Below, piece by piece: positions 1 through 5,207 of a stretch of 6,118 bases of DNA. Where the stretch lies: NCBI GenBank assembly GCA_016839955.1, contig JAEOTI010000776.1, forward strand, positions 1 to 6,118. Direction: 5' to 3'. Made by a program: the position numbers and the translations under genes. The stretch is from Candidatus Hodarchaeota archaeon. GTDB taxonomy: Archaea; Asgardarchaeota; Heimdallarchaeia; Hodarchaeales; YT1-057. Below the pieces are notes generated by a model. The model made no database searches and had not been told where the DNA came from. It saw only the letters and a program-made list of their open reading frames with translations. Positions within the stretch are counted from its first letter, which is position 1; each line of letters begins with the position of its first letter.

Positions 1-97
1 ACAAAAAGATAACCGGAAACTTCGCAATAAAGTTGTCGACCTTGAAAAAGACAACCGGGAACTTCGCAATAAAGTTGTAGACCTTGAAAATGCTTAG
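1..97 (+). CDS. C-terminal end of a coiled-coil protein (5' end outside window)
   Basis: Reading in frame from base 2 gives 31 residues ending at a TAG stop (95-97). The peptide contains two consecutive 14-residue units of the form DNR(K/E)LRNKVVDLE. Leucines fall at every seventh residue (residues 7, 14, 21, 28 of the visible part), with Asn, Val, Asn, Val at the other core position (4, 11, 18, 25). That is a regular a/d heptad pattern like a leucine zipper, with buried Asn at alternate 'a' positions as in dimeric zippers. The rest is strongly charged. The DNA shows the same thing as a 42-nt tandem repeat, exactly 14 codons, so the repeat is coding. Function cannot be named from the tail; a dimerising or oligomerising C-terminal coiled coil is the inference. 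The gene converges on the HMG-CoA reductase gene with 100 nt between the stops. Confidence 0.75.
   Translation, partial: QKDNRKLRNKVVDLEKDNRELRNKVVDLENA
11..88 (+). repeat. 42-nt tandem repeat, two copies, in-frame coding
   Basis: The stretch beginning AACCGG at 11 recurs at 53, a period of 42 nt. Over the first 38 nt of the unit only two positions differ (A17/G59 and C37/A79). The period equals 14 codons or two heptads, so duplication lengthens the coiled coil without changing the heptad register. A partial third copy (AAAAAGA at 3-9, compare 45-51) shows that the array continues to the left of the window. Confidence 0.85.
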
Positions 98-137
98 ATA
101 GACTAATCCTAATTAAAATAATTAATTGATGTTGAAT

Positions 138-195
138 AAAGGCCAGACTCAGAGAAAACCTGTGAGGAAGGCCTTTCGTAACTTTCTTTTTTCTT
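138..195 (+). terminator. Imperfect hairpin plus T-rich tract between convergent genes
   Basis: AAAGGCC (138-144) pairs perfectly with GGCCTTT (170-176). Inside, CTCA (148-151) pairs with TGAG (163-166), leaving a symmetric 3x3 internal loop (AGA/GAA) and an 11-nt apical loop. On the '+' strand the hairpin is followed by a T-rich stretch (about 182-195) reaching the 3' end of the HMG-CoA reductase gene. Position and structure fit transcription termination for the upstream coiled-coil gene. On the '-' strand it lies just past the reductase stop and is followed by AT-rich DNA, so it may serve both genes. Archaeal termination depends mainly on U-rich tracts, so the hairpin may instead be an mRNA 3'-end structure. 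Confidence 0.5.
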
Positions 196-197
196 TG

Positions 198-1475
198 TTA
201 ATTTCCCTTCAATTCTTTGAGAAGCTCTCTTGCCCTGTCCTCTCGAATATTTCTCTCTTTTACCATTATCTCTGCGATTTTCTCAATTTCTTCTCCTTCT
301 GCTCCACCCTGAATGGCAATATTCCTGGCATGTAATCCCATATGTCCTTTCTGGATGCCAACAGTTGCTAGGGCTAATAAAGCTGCAAAATTTTGAGCTA
401 ACCCAACTACAGCAGCAATTTCTCCTAACTCAGTTGCTTTCTTAACTCCAAGGATCTTTACATTGGCCTGAGCAACAGGGTGAACTTTAGTAACTCCACC
501 TACAAGACCAACAGCCATTGGAAGTTCTATTGTACCTACCAAGTCCCCCTCAGCATTTCTTTCCCAAGTTGTTAAGGAAGTATATTTACCGGGATATTTC
601 GTCGCAGCATAAGTATGAGCTCCAGCTTCAATAGCTCTCCAATCATTACCAGTTGCAACAATAACAGGATCGATTCCATTCATAATTCCCTTATTATGAG
701 TCGCACAGCGATATGGATCAGCTTCTGCAAAAGCATAGGCCGCTAAAATCCCCTCTACCGCATCGTCTCCCCCAATAACTTCTTTTGCAAACACAGCTCT
801 AGCTCTTACTAAGCGCTGATCCGCTAAATTAGATATAATTCGGAGAAAGACTTTACCACCACTTAATTCTTCAATAAAAGGCGCTAATGCTTCATTCATA
901 CTATTTACAGCATTCATTCCTGCCGCATCGCCACAATTTACAAGAATTTCAGTAACTACCATAATTCCGATCATAGAATCGACAATACGGACACGTACAT
1001 CATCACATCCTCCACCAAATTTAACCAAAATAGGATCTTGTTGGTTTGCGATTTCAATAATCTTATCTTTTGCCTCAAGAATCCTTAATCTAGCTCCATG
1101 GGGATCTGCAACATTTACAGCTTGTATTTGGCCAATCATGATAGGACCTGAATTACTGCATACAAATCCACCCTTCACTCGAGCCATTTTAGCTGCGTTA
1201 GATGCAGCAGCAATTACGCTTGTTTCTTCAATGGCCATTGGAATAAGGTAATCTTTTCCATTAATAAGAAAATTTGTTGCTATTCCAAGGGGTAAAGGCA
1301 TTTTACCCACTACATTTTCAACCATACGGTCTATCAAGTCCATTTCAATCTTACCGTTACCAATGACGTCTGAATCTTTCTCAGAAAGGTTACAAATTTC
1401 TTTTATGAGATTTAATCTTTCATTTATCGGTTTTTTATAGAAACCCGATATTCTACTTGATTTCAAAAGGACCAA
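198..1475 (-). CDS. mvaA: Hydroxymethylglutaryl-CoA reductase, class II (degradative-type)
   Basis: Cytosolic enzyme interconverting HMG-CoA and mevalonate with NAD(P)H; in archaea it makes mevalonate for isoprenoid ether lipids. The 425 residues match the usual class II length, and there is no membrane anchor. Family signatures appear in order: N-terminal RISGFYKKP; ENVVG (53-57), the ENVIG dimer-interface motif; the EE(T)SVIAAAS segment (83-92) carrying the catalytic Glu; GDAAGMN (182-188), a variant of the DAMGxN cofactor motif; catalytic Lys262 in HNKGIMNGID; catalytic Asp278 in GNDWRAIEAGAH; VGGVTKVHP (325-333); and GHMGLHARN with catalytic His378. Lys and Asp are 16 residues apart, as in Pseudomonas mevalonii (K267/D283). 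The stop is TAA. There is no ATG before Met45, which lies inside the conserved N-terminal domain, so initiation must be at TTG 1473-1475 or at TTG 1464-1466, which would give a start three residues shorter. No clear Shine-Dalgarno site is visible. The tnpB gene lies 78 nt upstream on the same strand. Function is confident; cofactor preference cannot be read. Confidence 0.95.
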   Translation of the reverse strand: MVLLKSSRISGFYKKPINERLNLIKEICNLSEKDSDVIGNGKIEMDLIDRMVENVVGKMPLPLGIATNFLINGKDYLIPMAIEETSVIAAASNAAKMARVKGGFVCSNSGPIMIGQIQAVNVADPHGARLRILEAKDKIIEIANQQDPILVKFGGGCDDVRVRIVDSMIGIMVVTEILVNCGDAAGMNAVNSMNEALAPFIEELSGGKVFLRIISNLADQRLVRARAVFAKEVIGGDDAVEGILAAYAFAEADPYRCATHNKGIMNGIDPVIVATGNDWRAIEAGAHTYAATKYPGKYTSLTTWERNAEGDLVGTIELPMAVGLVGGVTKVHPVAQANVKILGVKKATELGEIAAVVGLAQNFAALLALATVGIQKGHMGLHARNIAIQGGAEGEEIEKIAEIMVKERNIREDRARELLKELKGN

Positions 1476-1516
1476 CTCAACTTTAAACTCGAGAAAGTTT
1501 GATTCAAAAACTCAGT

Positions 1517-1624
1517 AGTAAATAGTTACTCATTTTATAGAAAATATTCCTGTCTAACCACCAGAAATATTGGTTGAGTTTTGAGATAGGGGACCATATG
1601 CTCCCTGAGAGAGAAAACGCTCTC
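1517..1624 (-). ncRNA. Candidate omega-RNA / right-end region of the TnpB element
   Basis: TnpB elements usually encode the guide (omega) RNA over the 3' end of tnpB and out to the element's right end. Here that region carries a cluster of short inverted repeats: GAGAG/CTCTC (1609-1613 with 1620-1624), GGGA/TCCC (1590-1593 with 1602-1605), AACCA/TGGTT (1556-1560 with 1571-1575) and AGTAA/TTACT (1517-1521 with 1526-1530). Each is only 4-5 bp, so any one could be chance; the clustering at the expected place is the argument. The exact right end is not visible, so these boundaries are only the limits of the hairpin cluster. If this is right, the guide segment would come from DNA just upstream of the reductase start. 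Confidence 0.35.
1532..1539 (-). promoter_or_regulatory. Candidate TATA box for the HMG-CoA reductase gene
   Basis: On the '-' strand this reads TATAAAAT, close to the archaeal TATA-box consensus. Transcription starting about 25 nt downstream would leave roughly 35 nt of leader before the TTG start. It lies in the 78-nt gap between the tnpB stop and the reductase, so it could be original promoter DNA or the end of the inserted element. No convincing BRE is seen upstream of it. The assignment rests on sequence and spacing only. Confidence 0.4.
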
Positions 1625-2624
1625 GGATGTTTAGTGAGGCGTTATAATCGGCGTCAACTTTCCAACCACACTGGGGACACTCGAATCTTTCATTGCGTCT
1701 TCTCCCTCTGCTACCACATTGTCCACAGGCTTTACTCGTCCCACGAGGGTTCACAGCTACGAGGTGAACACGGTTCTCCTCACAGAGCCTGTCCAAGCGG
1801 GTCAAAGTATGACGGTAAGCCCAATGTGCTAACAGTCGGTTAGCATAACGACTGAACTTTCCTTTTGATCCTTTTTTCACATGTTTTAACTCTTCCACGA
1901 CTAATATCCGAATATTTGTGAGATCTAATTGTTTTAACTCCTGATTGATATATTCTTGGGTGATCTGGTGACTATTCTGGCGTTGATAATACCGCTCCGT
2001 TAGCAGTTTCAGGTTTTGTCCAACAAGCTGTCCATCGGAGAGAGCAGCCAATTTTCGAAAGCCAAGATCTAAACCCACCACTTCGCCAGCAAGTTTCATT
2101 GGGATGTCGTCCTTTTCAAAAAAAACATCAAAGAACAGTCCCTTAGTGGTTCTCCGCAAACGGGTGGACTTCTTGAGAGTCCAACCGTCTTGGACGAAGC
2201 GATTGTAATGGTAATGCCGTTTTGTAGGGAGCATGATGGGACGATGCCCGAGTACAGAGACCTTCAACCAGAGATCAAAGTGATTTTTGCCCAGCTCAAT
2301 CTTTACAAAGCGTTCATCGAGTTCTAACGAAGTACTCCGCAGTATTGGTTTTGTCCTGTTCTTCCGTCCATTTTGCGATTTCACAATCTGTAACGCTTGT
2401 TTGGCAGCGCATTGTTTATAGCGTTCGGTCAGCGGAGTCTTGATCGCCTCGTACCATTTCTTGTCAACAAATTTTCCATTAGTAATCCGATGGTTCCACA
2501 GCGTATTGATAATTTTTTGAGCAAAGCAAAGATATTCGTCAATTAAGTGATATAGCATGTTCTTTTTCGAAGTTGTTGCCGGATTTAAATTCAAAGTCGC
2601 CCGTCTAATCAACCTCGTTCCCAT
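1554..2624 (-). CDS. tnpB: TnpB RNA-guided nuclease (IS200/IS605-family OrfB)
   Basis: A 356-residue TnpB, the transposon-encoded omega-RNA-guided DNA nuclease ancestral to Cas12. The N-terminal half (about 1-170) is basic and matches the OrfB wedge/REC-type region. The RuvC-like core follows with all three acidic residues present: Asp186 in GLDLG (RuvC-I), Glu244 in LVVEELKHVKKG (RuvC-II) and Asp326 in DADYNASLNI (RuvC-III). The zinc-binding loop CGQCG (300-304) with CPQCG (316-320) is intact. The spacer between RuvC-I and RuvC-II looks somewhat short but contains no break. The start is ATG 2622-2624, with an in-frame TGA directly upstream (2625-2627); the stop is TAG. No tnpA is in the window, so this is a stand-alone tnpB or needs TnpA in trans. 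Composition is visibly more G+C-rich than its neighbours (31 of 60 at 1621-1680 against 20 of 60 at 3541-3600), fitting recent arrival. It is transcribed toward the reductase gene. Confidence 0.95.
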   Translation of the reverse strand: MGTRLIRRATLNLNPATTSKKNMLYHLIDEYLCFAQKIINTLWNHRITNGKFVDKKWYEAIKTPLTERYKQCAAKQALQIVKSQNGRKNRTKPILRSTSLELDERFVKIELGKNHFDLWLKVSVLGHRPIMLPTKRHYHYNRFVQDGWTLKKSTRLRRTTKGLFFDVFFEKDDIPMKLAGEVVGLDLGFRKLAALSDGQLVGQNLKLLTERYYQRQNSHQITQEYINQELKQLDLTNIRILVVEELKHVKKGSKGKFSRYANRLLAHWAYRHTLTRLDRLCEENRVHLVAVNPRGTSKACGQCGSRGRRRNERFECPQCGWKVDADYNASLNIRERFLSQGAYGPLSQNSTNISGG

Positions 2625-2648
2625 TCACGCATCTTTATGTCCTTTTCC

Positions 2649-2658
2649 TTTTTAAAAA
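2649..2658 (-). promoter_or_regulatory. Candidate BRE/TATA promoter of tnpB
   Basis: TTTTTAAAAA, flanked by GG on both sides when read on the '-' strand, lies about 30 nt upstream of the tnpB ATG. Its '-' strand upstream flank is CTGAAAGG, a purine-rich stretch compatible with a BRE. At this distance a transcript would begin almost at the ATG, a leaderless or very short-leader mRNA as is common in archaea. The upstream element overlaps the arm of the 2661-2680 hairpin. Confidence 0.45.
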
Positions 2659-2660
2659 CC

Positions 2661-2680
2661 TTTCAGACACCATTCTGAAA
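2661..2680. repeat. Perfect 7-bp inverted repeat upstream of tnpB
   Basis: TTTCAGA (2661-2667) and TCTGAAA (2674-2680) are exact reverse complements around a 6-nt loop (CACCAT). The position, 37-56 nt upstream of the tnpB ATG, is where an IS200/IS605 left-end subterminal hairpin would lie. It also borders the candidate tnpB promoter, so it could act as an operator. It lacks an adjacent '+' strand gene end, which argues against a terminator. Confidence 0.55.
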
Positions 2681-2894
2681 AAAGACTCTTTTGGGAAGAA
2701 AAACAAAATATTTTTCCACAGACTATATTTAACTACAAACTCATTTTTCTTTTTAGATACTCGTTTTTTCAACTCCAGTAAACAATAGTAAATACAAAAG
2801 AAAGCCACTTGGATTTTTAGGTCACATCAAGGTTACAACATTAGGAAAAATAGAGACACATTTTCAACTCAATCAAATAAAAAAATTTGGCTAG
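2681..2894. other. AT-rich divergent intergenic region, no gene seen
   Basis: This is the rest of the gap between the divergent tnpB and the 2895 gene. It is rich in A/T tracts. The frame of the downstream gene is open from 2757 to 2891 but has no ATG, GTG or TTG and ends in TAG (2892-2894), so it is not called as coding. The promoter for the 2895 gene should lie here, but no single TATA box stands out among many AT-rich candidates. Confidence 0.4.
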
Positions 2895-3305
2895 GTGAGA
2901 CATATCCCTTTCATTGACATAGGTTTTGAAACTGCTAAACAAATCCTTACAGATCAGTCTGGAACTCTAATTCGAGAACTCCAACAAAATAAAAAACTAA
3001 ATCCTTTAGAAGCTGATCTTCTCTCCAATGTAGCTCAGCTTTATCGCCAAGAAAACAAGGAAAATGCCTTACAGCGAATTAAAGAGCTACTCGAAAGAGC
3101 TGCGGTTGAAGAAGCTGAAAGAGCACTTGAGAGAATAGTGAAATTCGCTACTCATGAGGATAAACAAGTCGCTTGGGTATTATTTTCTCGAACCATACAA
3201 TTCATTCCTTTTGACATTTCTAACCCCTTGGAAGGTTATCAACCTCAATCTGTTGAGATTGTTAAGATTGAAACATATGAGAGGCTTTCAAAGACATTAG
3301 CATGA
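2895..3305 (+). CDS. Helical protein, N-terminal portion of a gene interrupted by TGA
   Basis: 136 codons from GTG to a TGA at 3303-3305. GTG is the only plausible start: TAG precedes it immediately and no ATG occurs in the ORF. No Shine-Dalgarno site precedes it. The product looks mostly alpha-helical, especially residues 38-95, which are rich in Glu, Arg, Leu and Ala, including ERAAVEEAERALERIV. A more beta/loop-like stretch containing WVLFSRTIQFIPFDISNP (about 96-113) follows, then a helix running straight into the TGA. It has no signal peptide, membrane segment or catalytic motif that I recognise. The same frame stays open for 32 codons past the TGA and joins the 577-residue ORF, so this is most likely the N-terminal part of a 746-codon protein. 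Alternatives are a short independent protein or a remnant. Product name: hypothetical helical (alpha-solenoid-like) protein. Confidence 0.6.
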   Translation: MRHIPFIDIGFETAKQILTDQSGTLIRELQQNKKLNPLEADLLSNVAQLYRQENKENALQRIKELLERAAVEEAERALERIVKFATHEDKQVAWVLFSRTIQFIPFDISNPLEGYQPQSVEIVKIETYERLSKTLA

Positions 3306-3401
3306 CAGGAGGCTATTAATACGACTAATGAAATTGACTGTGATGCTTTAGTTACTGAAAGTGAAGACCTTCTCAAAGTTTCTATAAAACAAGCTGCAGA
3401 T

Positions 3402-5135
3402 ATGTTCTATTCAGCAGCAGAATGTTATGAAAAAAAGGAAGAAAGACGAATATCTGCTCGATACTATGCTTTAGCAGGTCAAACTTATTTTGATATTGGA
3501 TCTCGTTCTGGAAACCGAAAAGCTGCTAAAGCTTATGGTAAGGCAATTACTAGATACCTTTTAGCTGATGATCTTCAAGGTGCAATATTCTTACTTGAAA
3601 AGGGGAAAAGTCAGGGTTTCGACACTTATCATTTTCAAATGGCGGAGGAAGCGTTAGAAGGAAGGATAAAAGAATTAGGACCAGTAGAGTTAGAAACTTT
3701 ACCTATCGAATCTATTAAAAAAGAAAAAATTGTCCTTCCAAAGATAGTACCCCTTTCTGAACCAATAGAAATACCTTCAGATGTAATTGATGTATTAGTT
3801 GAGAAAGAAGAAATAATGCCAATTGTAGAAGCTTTTTCAATCGAGGATCCAATTGACGATGAATCTTTTTCAGAAAGAACAAGTCGTGCACTCTTAGAGA
3901 ATATTTCTGAAGAATACAAGCATACATCACCAATTGAAACGTCTAGTTCAGTTGAGTTTGTCACATTGAGTGGTGAAAAGAAGACAATAGAGCCAAAATT
4001 AACAGTGGTACCTTTAAAACCGTTAATCGACCCATTTGTGACCCACACGACCCCAATTTTATCAACTCAACCAGATTATATAACTACTGAAGAGACGGAA
4101 TTAGTTACGGCTGAACTCGAAATTGAAGAATCGGATTTAATTGATATTGAAACACCTGAAAGAGAATTAACTACTTTTAGTTCACTTTCGGAAGTTATTA
4201 ATCCACTGGAAGAAGAAATAACTGAAGTTGAAATCATAGATAAAATTCCATTTGCTTTTCAAGTTGTTGACATAGAATCTAGTGATTTAACTCTTGAGAA
4301 AAGAGAAGTGAGTCCAGATGGACTACTTTTTTCTTGGTCGAAAGATCGCTTAGCACCCGGAGAGAAAATTCAAGTCCATTATCGTTTACGAAAACGAATA
4401 CACCGGTCGATAGTTATGCGATCAGGAAAGAAAATCAATCTTATAGACACATATCATTCTCTTCATGAACAAACCCAGAATCAACTAACAGTAGATATAC
4501 CTTATACAAATGTGTCTGGAGCGCACATTGATGAGATTTTAATCGAAGATTCTATCCCAGCAGAGTTACTTCCTAGGGCTTTCAAACCAAAATCTCCAGT
4601 TCCAGTGAGAATATCCGGAATTGAAGAGACCTTATTTCGTTGGATAATTAAAGATGTATCTCCAGGGTTTTATCTGGGAGTAGGATATGATTTCACAGAA
4701 AGACCTGTAACAAGATGGTATGAACGTGTTCTTGAAGATGATCGAGGCACTAAATTAAAGGTTCGAAAAATTGCCCAACCAAATCCAAATTCGTTGACTC
4801 CAGAAATGCTAATTTTTCATGAAATTAGCTGTTCGCTCCCAATTGAATTTGATCTACTTGATGAAGTCCCTTCTAACGCAGAGATTATTTCAGTTGAACC
4901 AAATTGGCAAAAACCACGGATAATAACAGATAAAAATCAACATTTTCTCTTCTGGTCATTTACATTCAAAGCTAATGAGCGACAACGGTTTATTCTTCGT
5001 TTAAAATCAAAAATGGATTATACTGCATTAGAACCTATAGTTAAATTCAAAAATTATGAAATATTAGAAGGAAGAGAAGTAAAAAAGAAGAAAGAAAAGG
5101 AAGTACTAGATCTTCGATCATTCGTATATATTTAA
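3402..5135 (+). CDS. TPR/SNAP-like helical domain, acidic linker and three DUF11-like beta-sandwich repeats
   Basis: 577 residues from the first ATG after the TGA. Residues 1-93 look like paired TPR/SNAP-type helices (AAECYEKK, SARYYALAGQTYFD, AAKAYGKAITRY). Residues about 94-275 form a low-complexity Glu/Ile/Thr/Pro/Ser-rich, probably disordered acidic linker. Residues about 276-550 hold three related units, each starting with a D-x-(I/V)-P turn (D280-P283, D383-P386, D487-P490) and continuing to an aromatic-Trp strand (LFSW 309-312, LFRW 411-414, FLFW 515-518). Units 1 and 2 also share a PG turn (319-320, 421-422). This resembles the Ig-fold DUF11 repeat common in archaeal surface proteins, but there is no signal peptide or membrane segment, so a cytosolic role is more likely. 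The C-terminus is Lys/Glu-rich. The stop is TAA followed in frame by TGA. ATG 3402 lacks a Shine-Dalgarno site and cuts into a helix beginning upstream (SIKQAADMFY), so the true product probably begins at 2895. Function unknown; scaffold or adaptor role inferred. Confidence 0.75.
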   Translation: MFYSAAECYEKKEERRISARYYALAGQTYFDIGSRSGNRKAAKAYGKAITRYLLADDLQGAIFLLEKGKSQGFDTYHFQMAEEALEGRIKELGPVELETLPIESIKKEKIVLPKIVPLSEPIEIPSDVIDVLVEKEEIMPIVEAFSIEDPIDDESFSERTSRALLENISEEYKHTSPIETSSSVEFVTLSGEKKTIEPKLTVVPLKPLIDPFVTHTTPILSTQPDYITTEETELVTAELEIEESDLIDIETPERELTTFSSLSEVINPLEEEITEVEIIDKIPFAFQVVDIESSDLTLEKREVSPDGLLFSWSKDRLAPGEKIQVHYRLRKRIHRSIVMRSGKKINLIDTYHSLHEQTQNQLTVDIPYTNVSGAHIDEILIEDSIPAELLPRAFKPKSPVPVRISGIEETLFRWIIKDVSPGFYLGVGYDFTERPVTRWYERVLEDDRGTKLKVRKIAQPNPNSLTPEMLIFHEISCSLPIEFDLLDEVPSNAEIISVEPNWQKPRIITDKNQHFLFWSFTFKANERQRFILRLKSKMDYTALEPIVKFKNYEILEGREVKKKKEKEVLDLRSFVYI

Positions 5136-5160
5136 TGATACAAAATACATCCAAATTGCA

Positions 5161-5178
5161 TCAAATTAACCAATTTGA
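5161..5178. repeat. Perfect 7-bp inverted repeat between the two '+' strand genes
   Basis: TCAAATT (5161-5167) and AATTTGA (5172-5178) are exact reverse complements around AACC. It sits in the 72-nt gap between the TAA at 5135 and the ATG at 5208. The stem is AT-only apart from one C-G pair and has no trailing T-run, so a strong terminator is unlikely. A regulator site or a weak RNA hairpin is possible. The short gap and shared strand suggest co-transcription. Confidence 0.45.
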
Positions 5179-5194
5179 ATAGGTTTAAAGATCT

Positions 5195-5199
5195 AGAGG
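5195..5199 (+). promoter_or_regulatory. Ribosome binding site for the 5208 gene
   Basis: AGAGG followed by an 8-nt gap precedes ATG 5208. It matches part of the archaeal Shine-Dalgarno consensus at good spacing and supports this ATG. The presence of an SD here but not before GTG 2895 fits an internal gene of an operon following a leaderless first gene. Confidence 0.5.
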
Positions 5200-5207
5200 C
5201 ACAATCT

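Larger units (their letters stand above)
1517..2680 (-). mobile_element. TnpB-only IS200/IS605-type element (approximate limits)
   Basis: An intact tnpB with small inverted repeats beyond both ends suggests a complete or nearly complete tnpB-only insertion sequence. The left-end candidate is the perfect hairpin at 2661-2680 and the right-end candidate is the hairpin cluster near 1517-1575. IS200/IS605 elements have subterminal hairpins, no terminal inverted repeats and no target duplication, so the true ends cannot be fixed without an empty site. The limits given are the outermost candidate hairpins. Confidence 0.45.
2895..5135 (+). other. Probable single 746-codon gene split by an in-frame TGA (3303-3305)
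   Basis: The 2895 and 3402 reading frames are in the same phase, and the 96 nt between the TGA and ATG 3402 contain no stop. Across the junction the translation reads TLA-stop-QEAINTTN and then a helical segment that merges into the helical repeat of the downstream ORF. Between 3306 and 3401 there is no in-frame ATG, GTG or TTG, so the downstream piece has no natural start that keeps its first helix. Read as one, the protein is alpha-solenoid, acidic linker, three beta-sandwiches. Causes, most likely first: a recent nonsense mutation (from CGA Arg, AGA Arg, TGG Trp, TCA Ser or TTA Leu), an error in the sequence, or programmed readthrough. Selenocysteine is unlikely in this helical context. 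Confidence 0.7.

Noticed and set aside
1..97. Tandem repeat as a CRISPR array fragment
   Set aside because: The copies are contiguous with no spacers, and the period is exactly 14 codons in an open frame encoding a heptad repeat.
126..445. Two '+' strand ORFs (126-335 and 230-445)
   Set aside because: They lie largely antisense to the conserved C-terminal half of HMG-CoA reductase or its terminator region and have no coding character of their own.
1574..1843. '+' strand ORF antisense to tnpB
   Set aside because: It overlaps the conserved zinc-finger and RuvC-III coding region of tnpB; the product is a low-credibility shadow.
2757..2891. Open frame upstream of GTG 2895 in the same phase, possibly a lost N-terminal extension ending at TAG 2892
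   Set aside because: It has no start codon, its peptide has no recognisable character, and 45 open codons are not rare in such AT-rich DNA.
3303..3305. TGA as a selenocysteine codon
   Set aside because: The position is in a charged helix with no redox motif or known selenoprotein family, and the following 3' gap shows only a short AT-rich hairpin rather than a convincing archaeal SECIS.
3307..3312. AGGAGG just after the TGA, a perfect Shine-Dalgarno sequence that might start a second gene
   Set aside because: No in-frame ATG, GTG or TTG lies at usable distance; the in-frame codons nearby are ATT (3315) and ACG (3321), and the nearest ATG (3328) is in another frame. It is explained as coding sequence for Gln-Glu-Ala, though start at a rare codon is not strictly excluded.
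3635..4048. '-' strand ORFs antisense to the acidic linker (3635-4048, 3715-3933)
   Set aside because: Ser/Ile/Phe-rich products are what antisense reading of Glu/Asp/Lys-rich codons gives.
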